A stretch of DNA of 64,000 bases from Echinococcus granulosus (Eukaryota; Platyhelminthes; Cestoda; Cyclophyllidea; Taeniidae): contig NW_020170504.1 of NCBI RefSeq assembly GCF_000524195.1, forward strand, positions 98,841-162,840, in the 5' to 3' direction. The notes beneath the pieces were generated by a model. It was not told the DNA's origin. It searched no databases and saw nothing but the letters and a program-made list of their open reading frames with translations. Shown piece by piece: positions 47,801 to 59,877 of this stretch; positions within the stretch are counted from its first letter, which is position 1; every line of letters begins with the position of its first letter. Made by a program: the position numbers and the translations under genes.

Positions 47801-50800
47801 ATGTTGCGATGAGACCTGAAAATTCTCACCAATCGGAAAGATTAGACATCGACCCATCTGACAGGCGGAAATCAGCCTTCCAATTGGTCGAAGGTCTGCT
47901 CCACTATCATTCCCAATTTCTCAAGTTGAAGTAAAAATTATTTTTATTTTATATCCTAGGCTGATTTAAACTTGAGTAGAATACAAATAAGGACTAAACT
48001 CACTGGTGATTGTAATGCGGTTGATTCTTGGGAGTATTAAATGGGGAGAAAGTACAATTAACTAAATTTTCCCCAGATGTACAGGAAGCAAAATTACATG
48101 CTTTGAGTCAGCGAAAGCCGGACAGAGAGCCACAATATTTACCGTTTATGCTTACCGAGGCAAAAAAATTATGGTAGGCAATCCACATGAAAGGTTTTTA
48201 GAACCTTGAGCCGGAGCAGACATGGGTCTCTGAAACGAAGAATCTGGAAGGAAATGAAAGATGGCTGGCGTGTCTTAAATTCAAACTTAAGTCAAACCAT
48301 GAAACACTCATAGATGTATTAGGAGGCCTTCGATAATCTCGAAATCTAAATCTAAAGCGCCGTGAAATAAAAACTACGAGAACTGGAGGTAAGCGGGAAA
48401 AAGAGATGGAAGGGGACGGCTACGTGGCCGACCACGGATCTAATTACCCTGAAACCGGTTGATTAGGCCTTTACTTCAGAAATACCACATTTTATCGCAA
48501 GTCTCCGATAACCTCGGAATCGAGGACCCACAAATTGCAAAGCCTAAGTAAATAAAGCTGGTGAAATGGTGCAGCTTAGTTGAAAGACCAACAATGGATT
48601 CGAAAACACCGAAAGCTATTGAACGGATCACCATTCTCAAACCATAAAAACCCTCGTGAGCAGTTTTTTCAAAGCCTACTCGAGCATATGGTAGACGTGC
48701 CAGAGACCCAACGGTGCTGCGTACTGTCAGTTAAAGCCTTCGATATTTTTAGGTCTCTTGGAATCTCAGGGTTCCAACCCCATTGAACAAATGCAAAGTT
48801 ATTGATAAATGCTCTAATTTGGAATCAAGAAACCTCCGCAAGGCTTCTCTATCCTCGAAACGCGATTGCAAATTAGCAGTCTAGAAGGAGGTGCAGCTAA
48901 GATGGATAGGTGAAACCAAAATGAATGAATGGATGATAAATAGGTTGAATCGGGATGGATGGGTGGAGAGATTGATGGAGAACTTACCATGGACCCGAAA
49001 GTGCCAGAGGCGTCATGGAGGAGGGGCAGATCAGGTGTGCCATCGTCCTTGACCTCAGAGAGGGCGAGAGCGCTGTCCTGACCCTCTGAAGTCATCGAGT
49101 GCAGCGAAGTGCTGCCCACCGCACCGAAGTCGCATATAACCGTTGGTGTGCCACCACTGTTGAAGGCTGAGTCCTGACCACCCCCACCTTGGCCTCGGCA
49201 ACAGCATCCACAACTGCAGACAGATAAAGAAGGCCATGAACCACATTACCGTATTATTTTGCTACATTTAAATGGATCTTGAAAATACGGTTTCCTCAAT
49301 CTCCGCTGGTTCTGCCCTGTCCCCGCGCTGCCTCATCAATGAGCTTCCCACTTTGGTATAGCTTCATGAGGTGACTCGGAGCACTACATCGGTGGCTACA
49401 AACAGTGAACCCGAGTGGTTACTGATTCTGAATATCAAATGAAGGATAGCTGGTTTGGCTGACTCACCGCAGAAGGATTATTGAAATGATGTCGATTTGT
49501 TGGTGACCATTACAAGTAGAAACAGATCAGGTTTTTGTGAATTAAGATCGACTTCAAAAGTGGAATACTTCTGGAATCATGATACCACCTACCCTGTTTT
49601 TTTTAAGATATCGCCTTTAACACTACTCCCCCCCCCCCCCAAATAGATCTTCCCACATACNNNNNNNNNNNNNNNNNNNNNNNNNNNNNNNNNNNNNNNN
49701 NNNNNNNNNNNNNNNNNNNNNNNNNNNNNNNNNNNNNNNNNNNNNNNNNNNNNNNNNNNNAAGTCCTCGGGGGTACACCATTAACATCGGTGCTATGACA
49801 TTCAACCCAATAAAACTTCTCCCATACACTGGTATGCCTTACTGTCGTTTGAGCCTCAGTGTATCACTTAGCTGTGAAAATCTGACAGTTTACGTGGCGG
49901 CCGATGACAAGCATTTGACTAAACAACTTCGCATTAGCATGACAAGCGGAATGACTTTGAAAACCAAAAACTAGGGCTGATAAACTTATCAAAATGCTAA
50001 AAAATAGAAATATTTTTGCTCAACCAAATACTCGCAGTCTTGGTAGCAGTGAAACCTCTACAGGAGCTAGTGAAGGGGCTGTTTAATGAATGGTCAAGCC
50101 GAAACAAATGTTTGATTGAAAAATATCAGCGTTAAACGAAGAGGGCTGAAGGATTTAACTTGTAACAAAGAAAACATTACCAGAGCGGGTTACTGATAAA
50201 GAAAGAGTTACAAGAACTGGGGAGAAATTGCTTTGGCCTACAGAATAAATATGGCCAGACGTTAGGTTTAGTTAAAAGGTCGCCATCCCGACAACAAACT
50301 CTTTTGAGTCACACTTGACTACTCGTAGCCTCGACGATCCATATCAAAGTGGGGAGAGCGAGTTGATAATCAAGAACTGGTCAGAATTAGAAGCGAGTAA
50401 GGGGAAGACAGCAACCTGGAGGTAAATTAAAGGCCGCTGCTTTAACACCGACTACTATTGTTGAGTGTACTGCAGATAGGGGCAGTTTACTTGCTATACA
50501 ACCGCGGCCTCGACCTAAGTATTTAAGATCGCCTAGATCTCCTTCCAACTTCTCTGAGGTATAGGGACACGACTTGAGCAAGTTGACGATCGACAAGAAC
50601 TGATTACAAACTGAGAAATTCACATCAGACCGTCTGGCTCATCCACAATTTGATTTCAGAACGACAAATACTATTGGATTACGCCCAGCGACCCTCCAAA
50701 CACCCTGAAGCACATCCGCATTGGTAGAAAGGGGTTGCTGGTCAAGGACTGACCAAAAGTACAGGAAATTGCATCTCCCTGTGGAGGAAAGTTAATTAAC

Positions 50801-53800
50801 TGCCTGACTCATTGACAAACTTGGCCTCATCCAAGACCAACGTCGTAGCACTACGCTCGACTACTTCCAGTTTCTCTAAACCGAGTTGACGACTAAAATA
50901 AGCAAGAGAAATCGTTTCTGTCCGCGAGTGAAACTTAGGCAGTAGTCTGACACGCTTTCAATGTCATTTTGGCTACGGTCGATGCTGTTGCGACAGGCTT
51001 AACTAGGCTCCATTACACTTCATTCCACCGACACTATTGGATCGGGCTATTACTCAGGAGAAGACAAGCCGGAGACATCAACCCACAGAGAAAAAAGAAA
51101 AGCTTTTGCTTCGACACATTTGACACCGATGGATGTAAATAGAGGCAAATGCGGAGGCGGAACGAACTGAGGCCTAGTCAAACAATTTACAAAATAGCTT
51201 CTTCGTTGTATGACTGAATCAACAACTGAATTATTCGGTCAACCATTTGAAATGTTTATCACCAAAGCTGTTGAACCAGCAAATGATCTGAGGCATATCA
51301 GCATTACTAAAACGAAGTACTGAAAAAAACTGGCTCAACTCTCTACTCTTTGGAGCCCACCGATTTCTCCGACGTACACCGAGAGTGCCATAGTGAGTTA
51401 CTATTCTTGACTAACTGATTGAAAAAAGTAAAAGTCGAATTTGTCTGGAAAAGAGATCTGATTAACACTCCGACCTATTCACACAGTAGACTCACCCACA
51501 CCTAACGCTACCACATCACGCGCATGATCCAAACTTCTCTGAAGAGTCACGACACTCGAATGACCCACTTAACACAGAGTATCACCCATACCTTCCGTGG
51601 GAGTAATGCTGTTGAATCACATCCAACCACTCTCCAAATATAAAAACAAAGGAGGGAAAATTGGTTCTACCTGCAAGGAAAATCAAAGGCCTCGATGTCT
51701 CCACGATTGCCACCATTAGATGGAATGCAGACGGGTGCGGAGGCGGAGCAGCCCGAGACAGAGGTAGCGGTAGTGGCAGCGGCAACGGCAACGGCGGTGG
51801 AAGGCTGATGCGATGGTGGAGGAACGGCGGGGGCCCCACGAGGACTGGCAAGGGGTGAGGCGGTCACCACGCCCAGCGGATCGTCGTCAAACAGCCCCGA
51901 ACCTCGTTTGGTCCCCGTCAGTGTCGAAGCAGCTCCTGCCGCTGCCTGCTGGTTTGAGAGTTGCACCTGGCGTAGGAGACAGCTCAACGGCGATTGAGTG
52001 AAGTCTGGTGGAGGAATGGATGAGTGGAGTGGTCAGTTACTTTTACCCTTTTCCAATAGAACACAAAGTAATAGATTAAGACAGTATACTGGAGGTAGCT
52101 GGTAAAACAGAGAATGGGATTTGGACTTCAATGCAGATATTTGTTCTAAAGTAAGAAAAGCGAAACTTTTCTGCCAGTGTGGTGAACTAAAATGCAAAAA
52201 AAGTTTTTTAAAATAGCATTACGTGAAAGGCTACTATGAACGAAAGCAAGAGTTGCATTTCGTCATCGTTTCGTATTTTCTTGACCTTCTCCTTTTAAAA
52301 ACAGAAGAAAGTCATTTTAACGAATCAAGAACGTGAAGCTATTGGTTAAAAATGCAACAAAAGGGTATTCATTTGCATTTTCTGATGCAACTTCACGAGA
52401 TCTTTATTCGCCTTGGTTCGACTACGGCCATGATGTCAAAGCGTCCTGCTGCTCGTTGCCACCTATCAAAGTGAGGCTCCAGGCCTCCTATACTTCGATG
52501 ATTAATCTGCGGCCAGGCCGTTACGCCCTAAAACATCTTCCTGGATGACTCAGGCGCTACGAAACACCACTATGTAGGAGGATACGCCATTAAAAGATGT
52601 CATCGATGTTCATTTCACTCCTTCCCTCCCTTTCCATCAAGAGCGGCTCCACTATCATTTAAGGGATTGAGGTTGATCAAACGCGTTATGCACAGCCTAT
52701 GAGATGGTATTTAAGGAATTCAACAAAGAGAAGATTCCAAATGTTGGAAATTTTGTGAAACAAAAAATTAGTTTTTCCTTCATCTAGAAAACAATAGCAA
52801 CATGTGGATTAGTGGTGGATAGTGAAATAACTTTACTACGCATTTTCAAGCCAAAGTGGAAGCTGCTGGCACCTCTCGATGAATGTCAATCATCGTGGAG
52901 GGTAGAAAGTCAGTGAAGCAATAATTTTTTCCCTTTCCGAATTCCAAAGAAATCTTTGAACTTGTAACGCTCCGAGTAGAGGATATTTGTGCACTGCCAT
53001 AGATACAAGCAACGTACTATTTATAGTGCTCATCTTTTGCTTTATTTGTTTTTTACATTTGGCTACCGAAAAATAAGCAAGGATTACACTTTTAGGAAAA
53101 ATTCACTAATATTTATCACACTATCATGAAGTGGATGCCAAATGGATCAAAAGCCGTTACTTACAAAACCCTATAGGTGAGGACTATTTAATAGCTGATG
53201 AGGACGCAACTTCAGTACGTGCAACGAAGCCTGATTCAGACTGCAAAGTGTATGAAGTACTGAGGACTACCTCGAGATTGACTGAAGGGTAGAGATCTTT
53301 AATGACTTCACATTGGGTGAGGATAATTTGTGAGTTGTGTAAGTTACCCTTGAGGCATTTTGATGGGGAAATTTTCAAATATCTGCTTTTCTATGGTAAA
53401 AATTCTATGGAAGAAAGTTGTCTGTTTCTTAAATTTTAGTATTACTGTAGCGTAAATGGCTAACTAGTGAGACACGCTCATTGGTTAGCCCATTATTGTC
53501 GATGAGTGTTAAGAAAGGTTAGTTGAAAAGTACTCTCGTGGCCAACCAACCAGATTCAAAAGATACATTTTAGATCAAGCATAACTTATAATTTAAAAAT
53601 AATTGAGTGTGACCGAGTAACTACGCCTAATCAGTAGACAAACAAATTCACCATCCGCCTGAACCAATGAACCGTTTAGCAAAGGAGAGCATAGGATGCG
53701 GCGAATTTACTTAACAAGGTTAACTTATCATCCGATTGCCTACGTAAGAGTTAAAATGAACTCTAAAACCCCGCTTGAATAGTGCCTGCTTTTCTTCGCA

Positions 53801-56800
53801 TTGTGGAAGTTTATCGTAGCTCCTGAAGCTAGGTTAAATTAATACTCTATTACCCCTTACCCTTGATAAGTTGCTGTTGATGCGACTCCTCAGGACTTGT
53901 GCTGACCGTAAGTTGAGTTCGCAACTCTTCAGTGACCAGAGAATTGAGATACTCATTATCCGGGTGGTGCAAATGGTGCTGCTGTTGTTGCTGTTGACGC
54001 TCGCTCACTTCAGCACCAGCCCACCAAGGTGGGAGGCTCTTGAAGGTCGTTGGCATGCTAGAGGAAATGGATGACGAGGAGGAGGGTGTGACCGGTTGTG
54101 GTGAACACTTGCCAAGGCTACGAACACACCCGGTGCGTTGTTGTTGATGTTGCTGCTGCTGTCCCGGTTGCTGATTGGTCAGGGATGAGGAGGAGGATGA
54201 TGGAGTTGTGAATCCTCGTGCGTAGCTCTCTAGCATGGATCCGCAGCTTTCCACTAAAAGGGGAAGAAGAGAAGAGAAAAAGAATGTACAGAGAATTTCA
54301 GTCAGCCGAAGGAGACTTGATTTTAAGTTGCCATTTATTTTTCACCAAATAACTGCCTTCAGGGTCAGAAGATGACATTTTAACATTAGCGTTAATAACG
54401 GGAGAAAAAAGCCACATTTTACCGGGTGATTAAATGCTATGATCCATAATTTTGTTTGAATCGTTTTATTGATACTTCAGGCTACAAAAACAGACAGTAT
54501 GACTTTGCTCCGATAACGAACAAGTAAGTTCATTCATTCGATATACTAAATCGACGTCATACCCACCATGGTTTGGATATCCAAAAAAACAACTCCCAAA
54601 ATCGGAAATGCATTTATTTTACCAGGAAATTTAAGCGTCGACTAACAGAACAAGAAACAATGGCGCGTAGTAAGTACAAAATGATTGAGAGTAGATGTGG
54701 GTGACAGCCCTACTGCGTGATCATCCTTATGACCGCGTGAAAAAGTCCTCATTTTTGAAAAGATCAGTCGGAATTTGACGTTAGGTTTTACTTGTGATGA
54801 TATTATTTAAAATAAGAAAAAGAAATGTACACAACCACCTTGTGTGGTGTTTTTGTTTGAGGTGTTGGAGAAGGAGACTTAACTTGTGCTCTGCGTTGGG
54901 TTCGGTAAGAGAAAATTTGAGCCTTCGGAGAGGAATTACTACAATTTATTTTAAATCTAAAAATCACGAAAACTGTCACAGACAGGCCCTATATTAAAAG
55001 TTGGCACATTCGATGTGGCAGGAATAATTAATTACTGAAAAGAAATACGAGGCATCTCGATAGGGGACCCCAAAAAAGTGACTATCCAAAGCCACTGAGG
55101 AGACAGAAACAATCGGCCTGGCACTCTAATGACAATAAAGCACTTGAGTGTGAAAAAAAAAGGATGAGAGTTTCCCACTGAAATGATAATTAGATGAGTA
55201 ACAAAAATTTGTGGTTAAATGAAAGTTGCAGAGGTGGGGAATCTCAAATCCGGTGTCAACAAATGCATAACCAAGACTATCCGAACTACTTTCGGGTTCG
55301 AGTATGAATTAAAAGGGCAGACAAGGTCAAAAACGCCCTTTTTTGTGTTCCCAGTGGATTATAATCTTGGAGACAAATAAGGAGAGTGAAGTGAAAAGCT
55401 AGCTTAGATGAAAATTTTAGAGGATCTCCCAAGTACTCACGTGAGTCAACTACTTCGAGGACGGTTGCCTATGCGGATTAGTTAATCAAGAGAAGAAAAG
55501 GAAGAATAAAGTGCCGACGAATGGGCTACTGTGAGCTACTTTAGTGTGATTACTTTCTTGGAGGACTGATTGAATGGCAAATAAAACTGTCTTTCCGCCG
55601 TCGTGTCATGGATAAGATTTGAATTGGGTGAAAGCACATTACTTCTTATCAACACTGAAATAATTTTCTACAATTAAGCTGTTCCCCCAGACTGAAGCAA
55701 GGTCAAAAGTCTTCAATCCTAAATTTATCCGCTCATATTCAAACATATGGGAAGGCGGGGGGGGGGGGGGGTATAAATAAGTGTTCGGTTAAACACTAAC
55801 ACCCGACCAGCTAACTTAGGCCTGAATAAATACTCAAACTGCTACATTCAAAATCGTGTTGATGCCTTGCCTTTGATGTTACTACTATAAACGCACTATC
55901 GGCCAGGGCACAGACTGTGAGGCGACTCCTTTGTAGCCAAAATAGTCCAAGCTTGGCTCAGTTTTAGATGGCGTTCGATTCCTAATTCTTAACTCTCCAC
56001 TGTCTACTGTCCGGACTCTCGACTCTAGACTCTCGTCAATGGTCAACTTTTATTGACAGGGGGCGAATGATGCTCGTAAAAAACTACCAACAGGAGCGAC
56101 CTATACAAACAATTATAGTGTCAATCAGTGCTGTAATCGGTTTCAATGAATCATGCGTCAGAGTCGACGTTGTTATTGTTGTTGTTCAGAGGTGGTCAGC
56201 GTAAACGTTTGATCTTGAATAATTATGCTCATTTGTTTATTCCCATATCTAAGTTATTTATAGTTTGTCCGATGTTCTATTTGAAAGAAGAGTATCAAGT
56301 AGAAATATGTACCCTTTCCGAAAGTGCGTAACGTCTGGTGTTCTTGAAAAGGTAAGTCTGGACTTAAAAATTAGGAGTGGCTTCCCTTTGGGAGAGAGGA
56401 GGAATTACAGAAAATGCAACTTTTTGTGGACAGTTGAAGTGGATGAAATCAGAATGAATTTCTATTACCTCAGTGACAGTGTAACTGCTGATTTTAAACA
56501 TGGATTTCCATATTTAAGCATTACTTTTTGAATGGACTTCTGCTAATTAAAATTGAGAACTATAACTTTTGTGACTGTATAGTTAATGACCCAATTTAAA
56601 CAAAAGGGTCAACAAAAATATATTTTTTAAGTTCCACTCGAGAAAAATAACAAAATAACTAAGGCAGACATCAATACGGGACAAAACTTCAAAATAACTT
56701 CGCTTGACCTTGACCGAGCCCCCTAATTGGCTCACTGAGGTTTGCGCGGAGGAACGACAATAATTTCATGCTCTATACTTGCCATTGCATTGTATTACAA

Positions 56801-59800
56801 AGTAACAAACACTTATATTATAGCTCCAATTCTGACATGCTCCTAGTGATTAGAATAAGACTGCCATTTGCACTCGATGCGCACAAAACCAGTCATTGAG
56901 CTTACTTACTATCTTGAATATTCCACATCGAAAACAGTAGACTTCCATTTAATTTCACTGTATATTTGACCACGTTGGTTTCACCATCCCTTCTGAATAA
57001 GCCCCCACTCCAGTGATGTAGGACTCTGCTTCATATCACCTTTGCTACTATCTTCTCAGTCTTACTGGATATCCCAATAACAAAGGTAATCCCAGAATTC
57101 CGTGTCTCACCGCGACTTCATGAATGATTCGGAGACTAATCATTAGTAATGTAAACCGGACTAGTCACTTCTGAATGACAGAACAGTGCCTAAAATCGTT
57201 TCAGTGGAGACGATATAATTGTCGGGGCTTGATCACTCCACTAATCCTCACTACGCAACGCCAAATAGTAAACGCAGAATAACTGGCTCACATCTCATTC
57301 GCGGGAACTTATTTGCTTCCATGGACACCTTTCTTCGAGCCGCCGAACCTTGTTGTTGTGCAGTCCCTGCAGCTGTGGAAGCGGTGCTAGTGGAGGCGGT
57401 GCCACCAGTGGCCGTGGTTCTAGTCGCCGTATTGAATGCTCCACGGCCGAAAGCTCCAATCAGAGGTGAGAAGAGGGGGAAGTGTGGGAGCATTGACGGT
57501 TGCGTTGGTGGCGCAGGTGCTCCCGCTACAGCTGCTACCGACGGTGGTGGTGTGGTATCCTGAAGATCAAAAGTGGCCCCACCGAAGCCCCCGCTATCTG
57601 CCGACCCGGCTGCACCGCCGCTGCGGTGACGCATCCGCAGTTTTTGGCCGCCTAGAGGTGGAAAAGGAGTAGGCTAGTGAAAAAACCATTCATTGAGGAT
57701 TGACTCAATAAAGGAGGCATGAAATGCCAGCCTCCTAGCAGAGCTGATGAGTGCAGATCTTCGAAGCAAATAGTAGAATTGTGATTTTGGAAGTGCACTC
57801 GCAACTAAGCCTTCGACAACCCCAATGGTGGCATGAAACCATGGCAATACTCCCATTCCTACATCCCTACATTACTACACGACAGTAGCCTCTGGGTTTT
57901 TTGTATACTGGCAATACAGAGTACTTTGGTTTGTTACATCAGCGAAGACTTGAGGTGATACCTTAGTAAAAACGAGACTGAGCCAATATAGTTTGAAGTG
58001 AATTTCTCAGGTAATTTAGGGTGGTCTGTTAGAAACGATCATTTCATTCAACCAGCGCTAATAGATACGCTAAAACGCTTTCAATTTCCTAATTTCTATG
58101 GGTACCTCAGGCATCCCAATTCCGGGAATGCCCACTCGAGTGTCCGCAAAAGAGTCATCGACAAATGGACAGTCAAGATCTACTAAATACTTTTGATGTT
58201 TTCAATCGGAGAGTTCGAAAACCCATAGCTTCTGATCTCCGTAACTTAGGCGAAAATCCCTCATTGGGCAATGGGCAATGAATCGTGTCAATTTTATCGT
58301 GAAAATACACCACTCAACCTCAAACGGCAGAACCTTTAATAATGTCAATGTATACCAACAAACCATTCCCGGTAGTGAGTATTGCTCAAGGAAAACGATT
58401 AAGGCAGTAGGTCTGGCTGTTCTCCAGGAAAAGGAGGTCATATGAGGTAGCCTTAGGTACAGGAGAAAGTGCACTAAAATTTTCCGAAGCAAGGCGCTGG
58501 TGGTGACCTTGTCATCGACCAATCAGGAGTCAGAGATTGTTTAAAATAACCAAAATTGGGTTTTGGGAGAGCGAGATGGAGGGAGGGGTGGCAAGTAATC
58601 AGACCATGGATAATGTAACTTTGCTTAAAAAGACGAACGCCCATGCGAAAGTGCAGCAACTGACGCCCTAGTTTGTTTGTCGTGGGGAAACTACACCGTT
58701 TGGCCAAACCCAAACTTGAATTTTAAGGAGATATACTCCCGAGCAAATGTCACTCCAATGAAGGCAATAGCAGAGAAAACAGGGGAAATCACTAAAGATT
58801 GCAGTCTGGCCGGAGTCTACTACTCATTGGAGCATCTATAACTAGAAGGAGAGGGGGGGAGTAAAGCAAACACCCTACAATTCGAAGGCAAAATCACGAA
58901 AAATATAAAAAGATTGATAAACTTCGGAGAGACGAGACCATGATGGAGTTGGTAAAAAAAGTTTTACCCAATAGAACACTGAATGAAAACATCTTCGAGA
59001 TCTGTTGGCAGGTTGTTGTGAACTGAATCCCATGTTACAGTGAACCTGGGATCGACATCAGTGAGCGAGACTGGGGTCGTTACAACTGCACCCAGTACAG
59101 ATAAGTGAATTAGATAATGCTGACAAAAAGGGTATTTTTTGACAACCAACTGTTGACAGCAGTCTTTTTCAATAAATAATGGGAAAAATAGGAGGGTTGA
59201 AGGGGTCATGGCCTGATATAAAGGACTTGTATGTGAGGTACCCATTGCATCACACCTTAATGAACTCTTGTCGTTTCCATGGCTAAGTTGTCTTCGATAC
59301 TTCACGACACTACTTAATTACAGTCCCTTGTCACAACTGATCAATAAGTGTTGCCACTGCTTGCCAGTAGAAAATGAAGCTTAGGCGACCATCTGACACG
59401 TCCTGGCAACGATTAATGATCTTGTCGCATTTTTTTAAAAAATAAGAAACTCCCTTACCAACATGTGATCCAGTTTGATACGGTATTTACACCCATATAT
59501 TCAAAGTCAATGATCGTATAATTGGCGCGGAGTGGGTAGCGGGCAGGATGCTGACGAAATTAAAGGACTGGGAGTGAATAAGGGTCTTTTCGTTTCTACA
59601 AAAACGAAATAAGGCGTATTTGCAATTCGTGCATGCTTTGATAACTAAGAGGTATACCATAAAACCCCAATGATGGTCTTCTGTGACCAATAGGAAAGCA
59701 AAATTATGAAGGAATTGCACGAAAGATAGCATCTCTCAAAGATTTCGCTGCATCATTTACTCTCTACCTACATTCAAGAGGGTTTCTATCTACCGATGGA

Positions 59801-59877
59801 AAAGTAAATTCAATAAGAATATGTCCCATACCTGATAAAGGTTAATAACGCAGATGTTGGACCTTTCAGCAATGTGT
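38602..59877 (-). CDS. Unidentified multi-exon gene 3, low-complexity protein
   Basis: Ten exons join with consistent phases: 59832-59877, 58968-59119, 58397-58473, 57292-57651, 53861-54253, 51671-52004, 48988-49213, 41099-41377, 38965-39336, 38602-38844. The first three encode beta-strand-rich sequence resembling fibronectin type III (FTVTWDS...DVFIQCSIG, SYDLLFLENSQTYCL). The next four are Ser/Thr/Pro/Gly/Gln-rich, with two polyglutamine tracts. The last three hold a predicted helical segment (RLALRQELEETRCKL and QTLGLQLVVRQIVMILFNHL) and a His-rich acidic tail. At least 827 codons are placed; the 5' end lies further right and is not fixed. No transmembrane segment was found among these exons. 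I do not recognise the family. The seven 3' exons are supported best; the three FN3-like ones less so. Confidence 0.6.
38965..39336 (-). CDS. Gene 3 exon, helical segment
   Basis: Encodes SLQDLEALRCECAEQTQQTL, LQLVVRQIVMILFNHLAEVR and FLNDLLRVLLYDPTVRSAL separated by Thr/Ser/Pro-rich linkers. Amphipathic helices with heptad-like leucines suggest a coiled coil. Phase 0 at both ends; donor AAT|gtgagt is strong. Confidence 0.75.
40389..40755 (+). repeat. Dispersed repeat family 1, copy A
   Basis: Aligns by eye over about 360 bp with the reverse complement of 55757-56186. Shared blocks include gagtcgagagtcc, actattttggc and gcctaagtt. The copies diverge by perhaps a quarter, with small gaps. It is in a gene 3 intron. 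Confidence 0.75.
41099..41377 (-). CDS. Gene 3 exon, Thr/Ala-rich then coiled coil
   Basis: From ttccccattttcag to gtaagt, phase 0 at both ends: LLANVYQAQSLLPNH, a long Thr/Ala/Ser stretch, then LERLALRQELEETRCKLNA, whose helix continues into the next exon. Confidence 0.75.
42580..42843 (-). CDS. Protein-like ORF in intron, unknown
   Basis: Eighty-seven codons from ATG, open about a dozen codons further upstream: MDAHNIFKSDLAQPLPEAEI, AEIQRDFRRASSRHPQQMP, FIPDDVVEHKSLEEALLFVN then stop. Composition looks coding (balanced charge, few low-complexity runs). There are no obvious splice sites at its ends. It could be a retrocopy or transposon fragment; no family recognised. Confidence 0.3.
   Translation of the reverse strand: MDAHNIFKSDLAQPLPEAEITAEIQRDFRRASSRHPQQMPLSTTVWCHTQPAKSEVLSFRTEWADAQFIPDDVVEHKSLEEALLFVN
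43291..43362 (+). repeat. Dispersed repeat family 2 member
   Basis: Similar to 4712-4795 and 8511-8593: pattern ccttctgggataactgaggtcccac versus cctccaggaataacttgggtactac, then gcgacagtg or a variant. Confidence 0.4.
48988..49213 (-). CDS. Gene 3 exon, Cys/Gly then acidic
   Basis: From tctgtctgcag, one base in, to ATG|gtaagt phase 0. Encodes CGCCCRGQGGGGQDSAFNSG, GTPTVICDFGAVGSTSLHSM and EVKDDGTPDLPLLHDASGTF. A different frame is longer on its own, but only this one keeps phase with both neighbours. Confidence 0.65.
49214..51670 (-). other. Gene 3 intron with assembly gap
   Basis: Contains a C homopolymer (about 49629-49640) and 100 Ns at 49661-49760. The rest is unremarkable, mixed-composition sequence with no exon I can support. 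Confidence 0.6.
51671..52004 (-). CDS. Gene 3 exon, Ala/Ser/Pro-rich
   Basis: From ttcctccaccag to gtagaa, two bases in and two out: DFTQSPLSCLLRQVQLSN, GTKRGSGLFDDDPLGVVTAS, then an Ala/Val/Thr-rich stretch and GGNRGDIEAFDFPC. GC-rich compared with the flanking intron. Confidence 0.72.
53861..54253 (-). CDS. Gene 3 exon with polyglutamine
   Basis: From ttccccttttag to gtaagg. Encodes ESCGSMLESYARGFTTPSS, QQPGQQQQHQQQ, PTTFKSLPPWWAGAEVSERQ, QQQQQQHHLHHPDNEYLNSL and VTEELRTQLTVSTSPEESH. CAG/CAA runs are short and interrupted. T from the previous exon plus TG gives Leu at the junction. Confidence 0.78.
54254..57291 (-). other. Gene 3 intron with repeat copy B
   Basis: Three kilobases of intron holding repeat family 1 copy B and a 15-G run; otherwise AT-rich, with nothing I can support. 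Confidence 0.6.
55757..56186 (-). repeat. Dispersed repeat family 1, copy B
   Basis: Inverted relative of 40389-40755 in another intron of the same gene. On the minus strand it ends in a 15-base C run (G run 55757-55771 on the plus strand) where copy A has a pyrimidine-rich tail. Confidence 0.75.
57292..57651 (-). CDS. Gene 3 exon, Gly/Ala/Thr-rich
   Basis: From ccttttccacctctag to AGAT|gtgagc. Encodes GQKLRMRHRSGGAAGSADS, GATFDLQDTTPPPSVAAV, FPLFSPLIGAFGRGAFN and RRKVSMEANKFPRM. Two bases in, one out; the T left joins TG of the next exon. Clearly GC-richer than the surrounding introns. Confidence 0.75.
58397..58473 (-). CDS. Gene 3 candidate exon, FN3-like strands
   Basis: After aaaattttag, one base in: ALSPVPKATSYDLLFLENS then QTYCLN, leaving C before a weak gttttc donor. 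Phase agrees with both neighbours. Strand pattern and the Y-x-L...L-E-N-S-x-T-Y motif fit the second half of a beta-sandwich. Confidence 0.45.
58968..59119 (-). CDS. Gene 3 candidate exon, FN3-like
   Basis: From a strong acceptor ccctttttgtcag, phase 0, to ATTGG|gtaaaa: HYLIHLSVLGAVVTTPVSLT, DVDPRFTVTWDSVHNNLP and DLEDVFIQCSIG. The F-T-V-T-W-D then V-F-I-Q-C-S-I arrangement is that of FN3 B and C strands. This is similarity by pattern only. Confidence 0.5.
59832..59877 (-). CDS. Gene 3 candidate short exon
   Basis: Forty-six bases between a very strong acceptor (cattgcctccactag) and gtatgg: HIAERSNICVINLYQ, ending phase 0 to meet the next exon. It would give the F strand of a preceding beta-sandwich. 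Confidence 0.45.

Larger units (their letters stand above)
41378..48987 (-). other. Long gene 3 intron (7.6 kb)
   Basis: No further exon is required here by phase. It holds one protein-like frame at 42580-42843, a repeat family 2 member (43291-43362), and otherwise AT-rich sequence without features I can support. Confidence 0.55.

Noticed and set aside
52333..52548. 71-codon plus-strand frame in a gene 3 intron
   Set aside because: No start context, splice sites or family similarity; consistent with chance.
38965..57651. Assignment of gene 3 to PCM1
   Set aside because: Only a ten-residue pattern resembles the PCM1 C-terminal region; exon order and the rest of the protein do not match convincingly.
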